Of a stretch of 44,754 bases of DNA, positions 1 through 8,847 are shown piece after piece (the stretch's first letter is position 1; every line of letters starts with the position of its first letter). Source of the stretch: an uncultured Pelagibacteraceae bacterium. GTDB lineage: Bacteria > Pseudomonadota > Alphaproteobacteria > Pelagibacterales > Pelagibacteraceae. The translations under genes and the position numbers were made by a program. The stretch lies in contig CACIPQ010000008.1 of the NCBI GenBank assembly GCA_902588585.1, positions 1 to 44,754 on the forward strand. The letters are read 5' to 3'. Under the pieces are notes generated by a model. It saw only the letters and a program-made list of their open reading frames with translations, was not told the origin of the DNA and did no database searches.

Positions 1-705
1 GCCTTTGTATTCACCATTAATTTTACTTAAATTTTCTTGAAGATTGCTGGAAGAAAATATCTTCTTATATGCCTGATCCAGTTCCATAATTTTTTTATTA
101 TCATATTTTTTTCTTCTTAAACCTATTAAATTAATACCTTTTAAATAATTTCTATTTCCAAATGATAAGCCAAATGGAATCACGTCCTTTAAAACGCCGG
201 TCATACCACCGATCATTGCTAATCTTCCTATTCTAGTAAATTGTTGAACGGCTGAATTACCTCCTATAACAACCGAATCTTCGATCGTAACATGTCCTCC
301 CAAAGGAACATTGTTAGCAATAACAACATTATTTCCTATTTTACAGTCGTGAGCGATATGAGATGAAATCATGAATAAACAATTATTGCCAATAACTGTT
401 TTATTTCCTCCACCGGCCGTACCTGGATTAATAGTTACGTACTCTCTAACAACATTGTTCTCACCAATTTCTAAACTATTCTCTTCCCCTTTATATTTTA
501 AATCTTGAGGTGCTGTTCCAATACTTGCAAAAGGATAAATTTTTGTTCCTTTGCCTATTTTTGTATTTCCTTCAATATGAATATTTGAAATTAATTCAAC
601 GCCGTCTTCTAGTTTTACTTTTGGTCCAACAAAACAGAAAGGTCCAACCTTTACATCTTTTCCAATTTTTGCTTTTGGATCTATTACGCTTGATTTATGT
701 ATCAT
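1..705 (-). CDS. lpxA: LpxA, UDP-N-acetylglucosamine O-acyltransferase (3' end cut by window edge)
   Basis: First enzyme of lipid A synthesis: it transfers a 3-hydroxyacyl chain from ACP to the 3-OH of UDP-GlcNAc in the cytoplasm. The visible 235 codons start at ATG 705-703 ([15 protein letters not shown]) and show left-handed beta-helix hexapeptide repeats (IGKDVKVG, IGNNCL, IGNNVVIANN). The motif SSHIAHDC carries two histidines at about residues 116 and 119; the second matches the catalytic His125 of the E. coli enzyme. The family is about 260 residues long, so roughly 25-30 C-terminal residues lie beyond base 1. The start codon overlaps the fabZ stop by 4 bases, so the two are translationally coupled. 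It is the last visible gene of the lpxD-fabZ-lpxA lipid A block. Confidence 0.95.
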   Translation of the reverse strand, partial: MIHKSSVIDPKAKIGKDVKVGPFCFVGPKVKLEDGVELISNIHIEGNTKIGKGTKIYPFASIGTAPQDLKYKGEENSLEIGENNVVREYVTINPGTAGGGNKTVIGNNCLFMISSHIAHDCKIGNNVVIANNVPLGGHVTIEDSVVIGGNSAVQQFTRIGRLAMIGGMTGVLKDVIPFGLSFGNRNYLKGINLIGLRRKKYDNKKIMELDQAYKKIFSSSNLQENLSKINGEYKG

Positions 706-1154
706 TTATTTCTTTCTACTATTGTTGCGGCCCATTCTGCATCAGCAACTTTTTTACCATTAACTTTAGCGACACCTTTGTATTTCCAAACTCTTCCGTG
801 AGATCTAATTGCTTCAATATCTAAATGTAATTCGCAATCAGGCATCACCGGATTTCTAAAACGAGCTTTGTCTACACTCATCAGATAAACAAGTTTATCT
901 TTGTATTCTTTAGGATCAATTCCATGTGCAGTGAGTGCTGCAGCAGCTTGACCAAAAGCTTCAACAATTAAAACTCCAGGCATAACTGGTTGGTCCGGAA
1001 AATGACCGTCAAAATAAAATTTTCCTTTTTTTACATTTACAATCGCAGTAGCAGATTTTAAGGGAACAATATTGATTAATTTATCGATCAAAAGCATTGG
1101 CTCTCTGTGAGGAAGAAGTTTTTGAATTTCTTCTTTAGTAATACTGTTAGTCAT
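702..1154 (-). CDS. fabZ: FabZ, 3-hydroxyacyl-ACP dehydratase
   Basis: Dehydrates (3R)-hydroxyacyl-ACP in fatty acid elongation and competes with LpxA and LpxD for the same acyl-ACP pool, which explains why the three genes sit together. The 150-residue single hot-dog fold has the usual family length. The active-site motif [12 protein letters not shown] (about residues 50-61) supplies His51, and Glu65 follows in VEAFGQ. The N-terminal [20 protein letters not shown] is typical of the family. Start at 1154 overlaps the lpxD stop by 8 bases; the stop overlaps the lpxA start by 4 bases. Confidence 0.97.
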   Translation of the reverse strand: MTNSITKEEIQKLLPHREPMLLIDKLINIVPLKSATAIVNVKKGKFYFDGHFPDQPVMPGVLIVEAFGQAAAALTAHGIDPKEYKDKLVYLMSVDKARFRNPVMPDCELHLDIEAIRSHGRVWKYKGVAKVNGKKVADAEWAATIVERNK

Positions 1155-2130
1155 TATTTTTTTCCTTTTTTAAAAATTCTTTTAGTGGAACTGCTGGATA
1201 GCCCATTACCGTAGTATTATCTGGGATATCTTTTACAACACCGCTGCCACCACCTATTCTCACATTATTACCTATTTTTAAATGTCCAGAAACTCCTGCT
1301 TGTCCCCCGATGGAAACGTTATCTCCAATTGTTGAGCTTCCAGCAAAACCTACTTGTCCTGCTATCATGCAATTTTTTCCTACTTTAACATTGTGTGCCA
1401 TATGGACCTGGTTATCGAGAAAAGTATTTTTTCCTATAACTGTGTCACCTATGGAACCTCTGTCTATTGTACAATTAGCTCCTAATTCGACATTGTTATG
1501 CAAAATCACTCTACCTATGTGTGGAAATCTAAAATTTTTATCTTTCAAAGGAACAAATCCAAATCCTTTTACTCCAACTTTACAACCATCTTGTATCACA
1601 ACATTATCACCTATTATTGTATTTTTAATCGTAACATTCGAACCTATAAGACAATTTTTGCCAATTTGCACATCGTGTTCTATAACAGTGTTACTACCTA
1701 TTAAGGTCTTAGATCCTATTTTTACCTTTTTTCCAATTAAATTATTTTTACCAAATGTGACAGAGGAAAATTTCGAAGAAACTTTTTTTGATACTAAGAG
1801 AGATTTGTCTGGATAGTCTAAATCTGCTTCAGGATAAAATTTTTTTGATATTTGAGCCGTTGAAAATAAAACGTTTTTTACAAAGATTTTAATACATTTT
1901 TTTGGTAAAAAATCTTCTAAATTTTTCTTTGTTATACAGGCTGCTGCTTTAGTTTTTATAGCATCATTTTTATAATTAATTGAATTTAAAAAAGTTATAT
2001 CTTTACTTGTAGATTTATCTAAAGTTTTAATATCAAAGACTTTAATTTTTTTTAAATCTTTTGGTAAATCAGAAGATAAATCGTTAAGATAAAATGGACC
2101 TTTAGGTTCAAAAAAAGTTATGTTGGACAT
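1147..2130 (-). CDS. lpxD: LpxD, UDP-3-O-(3-hydroxyacyl)glucosamine N-acyltransferase
   Basis: Third step of lipid A synthesis: it adds the amide-linked 3-hydroxyacyl chain to the 2-amino group of UDP-3-O-acylglucosamine. The 327 residues comprise an N-terminal uridine-binding domain of about 100 residues, then a long run of hexapeptide repeats ([26 protein letters not shown]). The motif [11 protein letters not shown] near residue 240 contains the histidine expected to be catalytic. The C-terminal [11 protein letters not shown] helix is typical. The gene lies 6 bases after ompH and overlaps fabZ by 8 bases. LpxA is the only close alternative, but the N-terminal domain and length fit LpxD. Confidence 0.97.
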   Translation of the reverse strand: MSNITFFEPKGPFYLNDLSSDLPKDLKKIKVFDIKTLDKSTSKDITFLNSINYKNDAIKTKAAACITKKNLEDFLPKKCIKIFVKNVLFSTAQISKKFYPEADLDYPDKSLLVSKKVSSKFSSVTFGKNNLIGKKVKIGSKTLIGSNTVIEHDVQIGKNCLIGSNVTIKNTIIGDNVVIQDGCKVGVKGFGFVPLKDKNFRFPHIGRVILHNNVELGANCTIDRGSIGDTVIGKNTFLDNQVHMAHNVKVGKNCMIAGQVGFAGSSTIGDNVSIGGQAGVSGHLKIGNNVRIGGGSGVVKDIPDNTTVMGYPAVPLKEFLKKEKNND

Positions 2131-2136
2131 TAAGAC

Positions 2137-2658
2137 TTAATCTATTTTAATGGATTTTAATTCTTTATTTAAAATATCTATAACTGGTTGTGTAAGATCT
2201 CTTTTCGAATTTGCTAGAATAACATTTTTTTCATTAACAATCATCATAATATTATTATCGGTCATATATTTTTCTAAAATTGGATTTATAGCTTGTATTA
2301 ATTTTTTTCTTGCATTGTTTTTCTTTTTGACAAACTCATTAGATGCGTTTCTTCTTCTTGTTTGAAAATCTGTATTTTTTTTTCTAAGAGCACTAACTTT
2401 TTTTTTGTATTCCTCTGGAGATAGTGATTTTTTTTGAGAAATCAGTTGAGTCTCTTCATTTTTCAAAGCAGCTGACTCACCTTTAAATTTTTTATCTTGT
2501 GATGAAAAATGTTTTTTCAATGTTTCTTGAGCAGCACTTCCCGCTTTGCTTTTGTTAAGGACTTGTTGCATATTCACGAAATAAACTTCTTCTGAATATG
2601 ATGAATTAATAAATCCTACGAATAAAAGTAATCCTATTAATAATTTAAAGTATTTCAT
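2137..2658 (-). CDS. ompH: OmpH/Skp family periplasmic chaperone
   Basis: Holds unfolded outer-membrane proteins in the periplasm on their way to BamA. The 173-residue precursor starts with a signal peptide (MKYFKLLIGLLLFVGFINSS, cleavage likely near residue 22). Next comes the family opening VYFVNMQQVLNKSKAG, then a long Lys/Gln-rich coiled coil (about residues 45-125), as in the tentacles of Skp. The end, ILANSKRDLTQPVIDILNKE, is the usual OmpH C-terminal strand and helix. It lies 4 bases downstream of bamA and 6 bases upstream of lpxD, the standard proteobacterial position for skp. Confidence 0.92.
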   Translation of the reverse strand: MKYFKLLIGLLLFVGFINSSYSEEVYFVNMQQVLNKSKAGSAAQETLKKHFSSQDKKFKGESAALKNEETQLISQKKSLSPEEYKKKVSALRKKNTDFQTRRRNASNEFVKKKNNARKKLIQAINPILEKYMTDNNIMMIVNEKNVILANSKRDLTQPVIDILNKELKSIKID

Positions 2659-2662
2659 GCTT

Positions 2663-4900
2663 TTAAAATGAGGTTCCTATTTGAAATTTAAATGTTTGAG
2701 TTTTATCACTTTCAGCTTTTGACAAAGCCTGGGCAAGAACAAAATTGACAGGTCCTATAGGTGTCCACAACTGCGTTGTAATACCTACTGATGATCTTAT
2801 TTTGCTTGAACTACCAACGCTGCTATCATAATCCACTGACCAAAGATTACCGAAATCTAAAAATGCTGCAACATCGGTTTGTGTATTTTCAGGAAGTAAA
2901 TTTGGTAACTGCGCCTCAAAATTAAGAGCTGCTACATAATTTCCGCCAACATAATCACCTTGGTCTACTGGTCCTATATTCTTAGAGTCAAAACCTCGTA
3001 ATCTTTTGCTTGGCATACGCAATCTTTTACTTAGTCTTACATCATCATCTAAGGCCGTTATTGTAGCTCCATAAAATTTTAAAGCTCCTATAACATTTTC
3101 AGAAAATAGATGGTACTGTGAAAAACTTAAACGATTCAAAAGTGATGCCTGATCTGCAAATACTGGTACTCCTTGGCTAAAAGAAATTATATTACCATCT
3201 GTTGGCATAAAAGATTTATCCCTTTTGTCTCTTTCAAGGCCATAGTTAAAAGTAAATTCAGTGAACTCTCCTGCCTGATTTTTTAAAGCTGTTGATGCTG
3301 AACTATCAACCCTTAAATCATCAAAAGATAAATCTAATCCTGGTGTAAAATAAATGTCTTCATATTGTTCAAATTTAGTACCTAAGTTAAAATTTATAAC
3401 AGTATTTTCATAACCTGAGTCAGGTCTATCAGTTTTAGTTGAACTTACTCCTCCATATACTAAGTTCCCACTATATTTGTAGTTAGGGTCAGATATTGAA
3501 ACGGCTCCTCTTAGAGACTCTTCTGTTAAATTCATTGTAGCATCAACTCCTAATCCTTTACCTAAATAATTGTTCTCCTTTACTGCAAAAGATAAAGAAG
3601 TACCTTCTGTACCAACACCAGCGCCAGCCATAATTTCGCCTGTGGGCTTTTCTTCAACTCTTATTTCTAGAACTTTTAAATCGTTTGTTGATCCATCAAT
3701 TATTTTCTCTGAAACTTTTTTAAAAATATTTCTTGCTCTAATATTAGAGATAGATTTGTTTAACTTTATCTTGCTGTAAGGATCTCCTTCATCTACCAAG
3801 AGTTCAGCTCTTATTACCGAATCACGTGTAACAGTGTTTCCAAAGATGTTTACTCTTTCAATTTGAACTTTTGGACCTTCAAAGATTTTAAATAAAATAT
3901 CAATTCCATCTTCATCTATTGTTTCTGAAACCGAATGTTGAACAAATTGAAGTTCGTTGTCATCAACTATATCGTCTATTTTTGCCAATATTTTTTGTAT
4001 TTTAAAGGGTGAATAGTAATCGCCAGCAAAGTTGTTAAATTCTTTTGCCAGTTCTTGAAAAATTGTAGTATCAAAAACTGGGTCAATGTCTGTTGAAAGT
4101 TTCTTGATTCTAAATCTTTCACCAGCATTTATACTGTATGTGAGCTCTATGTCAGTTTCTGTTTTACTTTCAGCGCTACTAGAAACAACCTGCACGTTGT
4201 AATATCCTTTATCTAAATAGTAGCTTTTTAATAATCTTTTATCTAATTCTATCCTCTCTGCATTTAGATAAACATTTCTTGATATGAATTTCCAAAATCT
4301 ATGTTCTTCTGAAGCTATAACATCTCTTAATCTTTTATACTTAACTTTCTTATCTCCAATAAAATTAATTTTTGCAATTCTATATTTTTCTCCCTTACTA
4401 ACTGAAAAAATTAAATTTAATCTTTTTTTATCATCCCCAATTACTTGACTTCTGGCTTCAACTTCGGCTGAGTAATAACCTAAAGATTTGTAAAAAGACC
4501 TTATAGTTTCTATGTCATTTTTTATATCACTTTCAACATAAGAACTTTTTTCTTTTAATGAGATAACTTCTAAGATTACCTTTTTGATTTTCTTTGCCTT
4601 TTCTCCATCAATAATTATTGTGTTAATAATCGGATTCTCTTCTACAATTATTTTAAGAGTGTTGTTGGAAAAATTTGTTGATATTTTTGAAAAAAACTTT
4701 GTATCGTAAAGTTTTTTAATAATATTATTAATATCATCACCAGAATAATTTTTGTTTAATTCTATATCTCCATATACTTTGATGGTTTCAGATGAAATTC
4801 TTGAATTACCTTGAACTTCAAGTTTTTTTAAAACCTCTGCACTTAAATTGCTAGAGAACAAAAATACAAGTAAACACAAGCTGGATAAAAATTTTTTCAT
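2663..4900 (-). CDS. bamA: BamA, outer membrane protein assembly factor
   Basis: Central Omp85 protein of the BAM complex that folds beta-barrel proteins into the outer membrane. The 745-residue precursor begins with a signal peptide ending about SNLSA (residue 21). Five POTRA-like repeats fill about residues 22-410, followed by a C-terminal 16-strand barrel. The L6-loop motif RGF is at residues 635-637, and the protein ends in FQIGTSF with the terminal Phe expected for BAM recognition. The start codon overlaps the dxr stop by 4 bases. In most alphaproteobacteria rseP separates dxr and bamA; here it does not. Confidence 0.97.
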   Translation of the reverse strand: MKKFLSSLCLLVFLFSSNLSAEVLKKLEVQGNSRISSETIKVYGDIELNKNYSGDDINNIIKKLYDTKFFSKISTNFSNNTLKIIVEENPIINTIIIDGEKAKKIKKVILEVISLKEKSSYVESDIKNDIETIRSFYKSLGYYSAEVEARSQVIGDDKKRLNLIFSVSKGEKYRIAKINFIGDKKVKYKRLRDVIASEEHRFWKFISRNVYLNAERIELDKRLLKSYYLDKGYYNVQVVSSSAESKTETDIELTYSINAGERFRIKKLSTDIDPVFDTTIFQELAKEFNNFAGDYYSPFKIQKILAKIDDIVDDNELQFVQHSVSETIDEDGIDILFKIFEGPKVQIERVNIFGNTVTRDSVIRAELLVDEGDPYSKIKLNKSISNIRARNIFKKVSEKIIDGSTNDLKVLEIRVEEKPTGEIMAGAGVGTEGTSLSFAVKENNYLGKGLGVDATMNLTEESLRGAVSISDPNYKYSGNLVYGGVSSTKTDRPDSGYENTVINFNLGTKFEQYEDIYFTPGLDLSFDDLRVDSSASTALKNQAGEFTEFTFNYGLERDKRDKSFMPTDGNIISFSQGVPVFADQASLLNRLSFSQYHLFSENVIGALKFYGATITALDDDVRLSKRLRMPSKRLRGFDSKNIGPVDQGDYVGGNYVAALNFEAQLPNLLPENTQTDVAAFLDFGNLWSVDYDSSVGSSSKIRSSVGITTQLWTPIGPVNFVLAQALSKAESDKTQTFKFQIGTSF

Positions 4901-6075
4901 CTATTTTTTTTCTCAATTAATTTAATTGTCTTATTTCTGGCCCACCTATCAATTTTGTAAATATCATTGATACTTGGCGATCTTTTTATAGCATATTTTT
5001 TAAAATCTTTATCCCCCAAAACTGCCTTTAGAGTTGGATATATTGATTTAAAAGATACTTTACCATCAATAAACTTGCTTACTAATACCTCGTTACTTGC
5101 GTTCAATATAATGGGTCCAGAGTTTTTATTAAAATATTTCGGCAAGAGTGTAACAATTGGAAATCTTTTTTTATCAACTCTTTTGAATTTAAACTTTTCA
5201 AAATTCTTTAATATGTCTTTCCTTCTTTTAAGAATATTTTGAATATCAAAATTATTTTCATATATTGCATTTGCTATAGGAATCCTCATATCTGTTTCGT
5301 GATAAAGAAATTTTGTTTGTCCATTTTTAAAAATAATAATGGCATGAACTAATGACTGTGGATGTATAACTATTTCATATTTTTTAGGGTTGAAAGGAAA
5401 CAATCTATAAGCCTCTATGAGTTCCAAAACTTTATTCATTAAATTGGAAGAATCAATTGAAATTTTTTTTCCCATTTTCCATTTTGGATGTTTTACAGCG
5501 TCTGAAGCTTTTATTCTCTTAAAGGATTTTAATGATCTATTTAAAAATGGACCACCTGATGCTGTTATATAAATTTTTTCTATATCTTTATCTTGAAAAT
5601 TTTTTGTTAACTGATCAATTGAAAAATGTTCTGAATCAATTGGAATTATTTTAGTTTTAGTTTTTTTACAAAGATTTCTAATTATATGCCAACCACAAAT
5701 TATTGTTTCTTTATTAGCTAAAAGAATTTTTTTACTTTTTTTTATAAACTGTATAGTAGGTTCTAAACCTGCAATCCCAACAATGGCTGATATTGTAATA
5801 TCTAATTTTGTTAAGGATAAAGGAATATGTGAAAATTTATTATAAATTTTAATTTTTTTATTCTTATATTTTTTTTTTATTTGTTTATAGACAGCAAAAT
5901 TGTTTATAACGAAAACCTTTGGTTTATATTTTTTTATTTGTGCATTAATTAATATCTGGTTCGAATTTCCAGATAATAAAAAAATATTAAATTCTTTTAA
6001 ATTATTTTTAATTATCTTTAAAGAAGCTTGTCCAATTGATCCAGTAGATCCCAATATGGCAATTTTTTTTTTCAT
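4897..6075 (-). CDS. dxr: Dxr, 1-deoxy-D-xylulose 5-phosphate reductoisomerase
   Basis: Converts DXP to 2-C-methyl-D-erythritol 4-phosphate using NADPH, the committed step of the non-mevalonate isoprenoid pathway that feeds UppS two genes upstream. The 392 residues match the family length. The Rossmann motif GSTGSIG is at residues 9-15. The metal and substrate segment includes PIDSEHFSIDQL and ASGGPF, and HPKWKMGKKISIDSSNLMNK follows with the conserved Trp-Lys-Met-Gly flap and Ser/Asn/Lys contacts. It overlaps cdsA and bamA by 4 bases on each side, so it is part of a tightly coupled operon. Confidence 0.97.
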   Translation of the reverse strand: MKKKIAILGSTGSIGQASLKIIKNNLKEFNIFLLSGNSNQILINAQIKKYKPKVFVINNFAVYKQIKKKYKNKKIKIYNKFSHIPLSLTKLDITISAIVGIAGLEPTIQFIKKSKKILLANKETIICGWHIIRNLCKKTKTKIIPIDSEHFSIDQLTKNFQDKDIEKIYITASGGPFLNRSLKSFKRIKASDAVKHPKWKMGKKISIDSSNLMNKVLELIEAYRLFPFNPKKYEIVIHPQSLVHAIIIFKNGQTKFLYHETDMRIPIANAIYENNFDIQNILKRRKDILKNFEKFKFKRVDKKRFPIVTLLPKYFNKNSGPIILNASNEVLVSKFIDGKVSFKSIYPTLKAVLGDKDFKKYAIKRSPSINDIYKIDRWARNKTIKLIEKKNR

Positions 6076-6728
6076 GGAAAGAATTTTAAATTATATAAAA
6101 TATATGCAAGAATAACCACAAACATCAAACTGTCTATCCGATCAAAAATACCACCATGTCCGGGTAAAATTTTTCCTGTATCTTTGATTTTTTCTAATCT
6201 TTTAAAATATGAAATACAAAGATCACCTAGTTGGGCTGCCAAAGAAAAAACTATAGCTAGTAAATAATATCTTGGTTGTTTAAAAATTTCTAAATCTAAT
6301 CCAGTAAAAAAATGAACAAAAATTCCTAATAAAAAAACAGATCCTAAAGAAAATATGAAAGATCCAAGGACTCCTGATAAAGTTTTTTTAGGACTAATTT
6401 TAGTTAATTTTTTCCACTTAAAAAGTTTTCCAAATACATATCCTCCTACATCGGAACTGATAGTCAAAACAATCACCCAAATTAATAATACATATGATGA
6501 AACTGTATCGTTTCTTAAATGCAAAATAGAAAGTAAAGAAAATACAAGTATTACATCTAAAAATATTATGGATAATTTTCTTTTAAATGCTGAAAATACT
6601 TCAAAATTTCCTAAAATTAAAACTGCATACAAAAAAGATACCGTGTAATTTCCACCCATAGCTATAAAAAAAATCGCTAATGGAAAAACTACCAGTGAAG
6701 TTAAAATCCTTTTTTGAAGATTGCTCAT
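6072..6728 (-). CDS. cdsA: CdsA, phosphatidate cytidylyltransferase (short form)
   Basis: Makes CDP-diacylglycerol from phosphatidic acid and CTP in the inner membrane, the branch point of phospholipid synthesis. The C-terminal family signature is clear: SYFKRLEKIKDTGKILPGHG, with Asp183, His191, Asp196 and Asp199 of K-D...GHGGIFDRID. Several hydrophobic segments precede it. At 218 residues it is shorter than the usual 260-285; the missing part is N-terminal membrane segments, so the catalytic half is intact. It overlaps uppS and dxr by 4 bases each. Confidence 0.94.
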   Translation of the reverse strand: MSNLQKRILTSLVVFPLAIFFIAMGGNYTVSFLYAVLILGNFEVFSAFKRKLSIIFLDVILVFSLLSILHLRNDTVSSYVLLIWVIVLTISSDVGGYVFGKLFKWKKLTKISPKKTLSGVLGSFIFSLGSVFLLGIFVHFFTGLDLEIFKQPRYYLLAIVFSLAAQLGDLCISYFKRLEKIKDTGKILPGHGGIFDRIDSLMFVVILAYILYNLKFFP

Positions 6729-7402
6729 ATATTTCCAAAGTTTCTTTTTACTTTTTTAAAATCTTTAATAATCTTAATATAATCGGAAACGGTAAAATCT
6801 GGCCATAGTTTTTTGATAAAGTAGAGTTCTGAGTATGCTAATTGCCACAGTAAAAAATTACTTAGTCTCTTTTCACCACCAGTTCTTATTAAAAAATCTG
6901 GTTTTGGTAGATCCTTTGTATATAAATTTCTTTCAAAACTTTTTAATGAAATATTAGTATTTTTTCTTCTTAACTGTTTGTGTGCGTTTAAAATTTCGTA
7001 TTTTGATCCATAATTTATTGCTAGATTAACTATAATTTTTTTAGAATTCTTGGTTCTCAACATGCTTTCGATCAAACAATTTCTGATCTTCACAGGTAAA
7101 GGCTTTAAATTTCCTAAAATATTTATTTTTATATCATTTTTAACAAGATTATTAATTTCTTTATCAAAGTATTGTTTAATTAATTTAAAAAGGAAAGTGA
7201 TTTCCTTTCTTGGCCTCTTCCAATTTTCTGTTGAAAACGTATAAAAGGTTAACACTGGAATTTTTAACTTAATTGATTTTTTTACGAGCTTTTCAATTAC
7301 GTCTACTCCCTTTAAATGTCCAAAATTTCTAGATTTACCCTTTTTCTTTCCCCATCGACCATTACCATCCATAATAATGGCAATATGGTTAATTCTGTTC
7401 AT
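6725..7402 (-). CDS. uppS: UppS, (Z)-polyprenyl diphosphate synthase (undecaprenyl type)
   Basis: Adds isopentenyl units in cis to farnesyl diphosphate to form the C55 lipid carrier used for peptidoglycan and surface glycans. The N-terminal HIAIIMDGNGRWGKK contains the magnesium-binding Asp12. Also visible are the conserved FYTFSTENWKRP, INYGSKYEI, PDFLIRTGGEKRLSNFLLWQ and ELYFIKKLWPDF blocks. The 225 residues fit the family. The start at 7402 gives MNRINHIA, the normal distance to the motif. It overlaps frr and cdsA by 4 bases each. Confidence 0.96.
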   Translation of the reverse strand: MNRINHIAIIMDGNGRWGKKKGKSRNFGHLKGVDVIEKLVKKSIKLKIPVLTFYTFSTENWKRPRKEITFLFKLIKQYFDKEINNLVKNDIKINILGNLKPLPVKIRNCLIESMLRTKNSKKIIVNLAINYGSKYEILNAHKQLRRKNTNISLKSFERNLYTKDLPKPDFLIRTGGEKRLSNFLLWQLAYSELYFIKKLWPDFTVSDYIKIIKDFKKVKRNFGNI

Positions 7403-7956
7403 AAAGTAAGGATTTCTTTTTCTTTCTCTGTTAATATTTTTTCTATTAGAGAAATATTATCATCAGTGCTTTTTTGAACTTCAGATTCATAATCTTTACT
7501 CTGGTCTTCGCTGATCTTCTTTTCTTTAAGAAGTTTTTTTATATTATCATTACACTCTCTTCTGATATTTCTGATAGAAACTTTTCCTTTTTCTCCTAAG
7601 TTTTTTAAAACTTTAGTTAATTCTTTTCTTCTTTCTTCTGTAAGTTGGGGTATATGAATTCTTACTATTTGACCATCTACCTGAGGGTTAACTCCAAGAT
7701 TTGATTTTTGTATTTCTGAATCCACTAGTTTGACATTATTTTTATCCCAAACTTGTATTGATATAGTTCTAGACTCAGGTACAGTAATCGTAGCAAGTTG
7801 GTTAATTGGCATTTTCTGCCCATAAACATCTACTCTAATAAGATCAAGCATAGCAGGGTTAGCTCTACCTGTTCTTAATGTACTCAAATCTTTTTTAAAT
7901 GAATCAATTGTTTTTTTCATTTTTTGAGAAGCTTCATTTTGGTTGAAGTCACTCAT
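7399..7956 (-). CDS. frr: Frr, ribosome recycling factor
   Basis: Splits post-termination ribosomes together with EF-G. The 185 residues are exactly family length. Diagnostic blocks are LSTLRTGRANPAMLD, VYGQKMPINQLATI, VPESRTISIQVWD, GQIVRIHIPQLTEERRKEL and VSIRNIRRECND. It starts 2 bases after the tsf stop. The usual intervening gene pyrH (UMP kinase) is not present between them. Confidence 0.98.
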   Translation of the reverse strand: MSDFNQNEASQKMKKTIDSFKKDLSTLRTGRANPAMLDLIRVDVYGQKMPINQLATITVPESRTISIQVWDKNNVKLVDSEIQKSNLGVNPQVDGQIVRIHIPQLTEERRKELTKVLKNLGEKGKVSIRNIRRECNDNIKKLLKEKKISEDQSKDYESEVQKSTDDNISLIEKILTEKEKEILTL

Positions 7957-7958
7957 GA

Positions 7959-8825
7959 TTAATCAATCCCTTCTCCCACTTTGAATCTGACAAAATCTAA
8001 TACTTTGATTTCGTTACCGTCTGAATGCTGTTTAATAACCTGACTTACTTTCATTTTTGTATCCATTATCCAAACCTGATTTAACAGCGTATTGTCTGAA
8101 ACAAATTTTTTAATTTTACCGTTTGCAATTTTTTCAATCATATCTGTTTTCTTTCCGGTATTTTTCAACTCTTCTTTAATAATTTCAAGCTCTTTATCTA
8201 AAATCTCCTTTTTTATACCACTTTCGTCTATAGCGATTGGGGATTGTGCAGCTATATGCATGGCTAATTTAACCCCTATTTCTTTTAAGTCTTTTTTATT
8301 ATTTTTACTCAATTGCACTATTGCTACTACCTTGCCAATATTTTTTTCTACCGAATTATGCACATAGGCAAAATTTAATCCCTTATTGTCAAAATATTTA
8401 CTTCTTCTAATAGTAATTTTTTCTCCGATTTTAGATATTAAAGAAATCAAATTTTCATCTACAGTTTTTCCATTTTTCATTTTACTTAATTTTAATGAAT
8501 CTAAATTTGATTTGTTTTGAAAATTTATTTCTGAAATTTCCTTGCAAAATAAAATAAAATCTTTATTTCTTGCAACGAAGTCTGTTTCACTGTTAATCTC
8601 AATGGCTGAAATTGTGCCGTTTTTTTCCTGTATTAAAGCTAATCCATCGGCTGCTATTCTTCCCATTTTCTTTGAAGCCTTAGCTATGCCTTTTTTTCTT
8701 AAATACTCTATAGATTTATCTATGTCACCATTATTTTCTTCGATAGCTAGCTTACAATCTTTAAAGCCTACACCTGTAATCTCTCTGAGTTTTTTTATAC
8801 TTTCTAAGATTTCTTTGCTGGACAT
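7959..8825 (-). CDS. tsf: Tsf, translation elongation factor Ts
   Basis: Nucleotide exchange factor for EF-Tu. The 288 residues contain the N-terminal UBA-like domain with LREITGVGFKDCKLAIEE, the EF-Tu contact motif TDFVARN near residue 81, and the core block AMHIAAQSPIAID. The C-terminal ends in VLDFVRFKVGEGI, which is typical. It lies 22 bases after rpsB with no terminator in between, so it should share the rpsB transcript and its leader control. Confidence 0.98.
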   Translation of the reverse strand: MSSKEILESIKKLREITGVGFKDCKLAIEENNGDIDKSIEYLRKKGIAKASKKMGRIAADGLALIQEKNGTISAIEINSETDFVARNKDFILFCKEISEINFQNKSNLDSLKLSKMKNGKTVDENLISLISKIGEKITIRRSKYFDNKGLNFAYVHNSVEKNIGKVVAIVQLSKNNKKDLKEIGVKLAMHIAAQSPIAIDESGIKKEILDKELEIIKEELKNTGKKTDMIEKIANGKIKKFVSDNTLLNQVWIMDTKMKVSQVIKQHSDGNEIKVLDFVRFKVGEGID

Positions 8826-8847
8826 AACAAAAATTTAATTTATTTGA

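Noticed and set aside
1310-1816. Plus-strand open frame opposite lpxD
   Set aside because: It mirrors the hexapeptide repeats of lpxD on the other strand; repetitive codons keep the antisense frame open. No start context or homology.
8826-8847. Terminator or attenuator between rpsB and tsf
   Set aside because: The 22-base gap is AT-only with no stem; the two genes should be co-transcribed.
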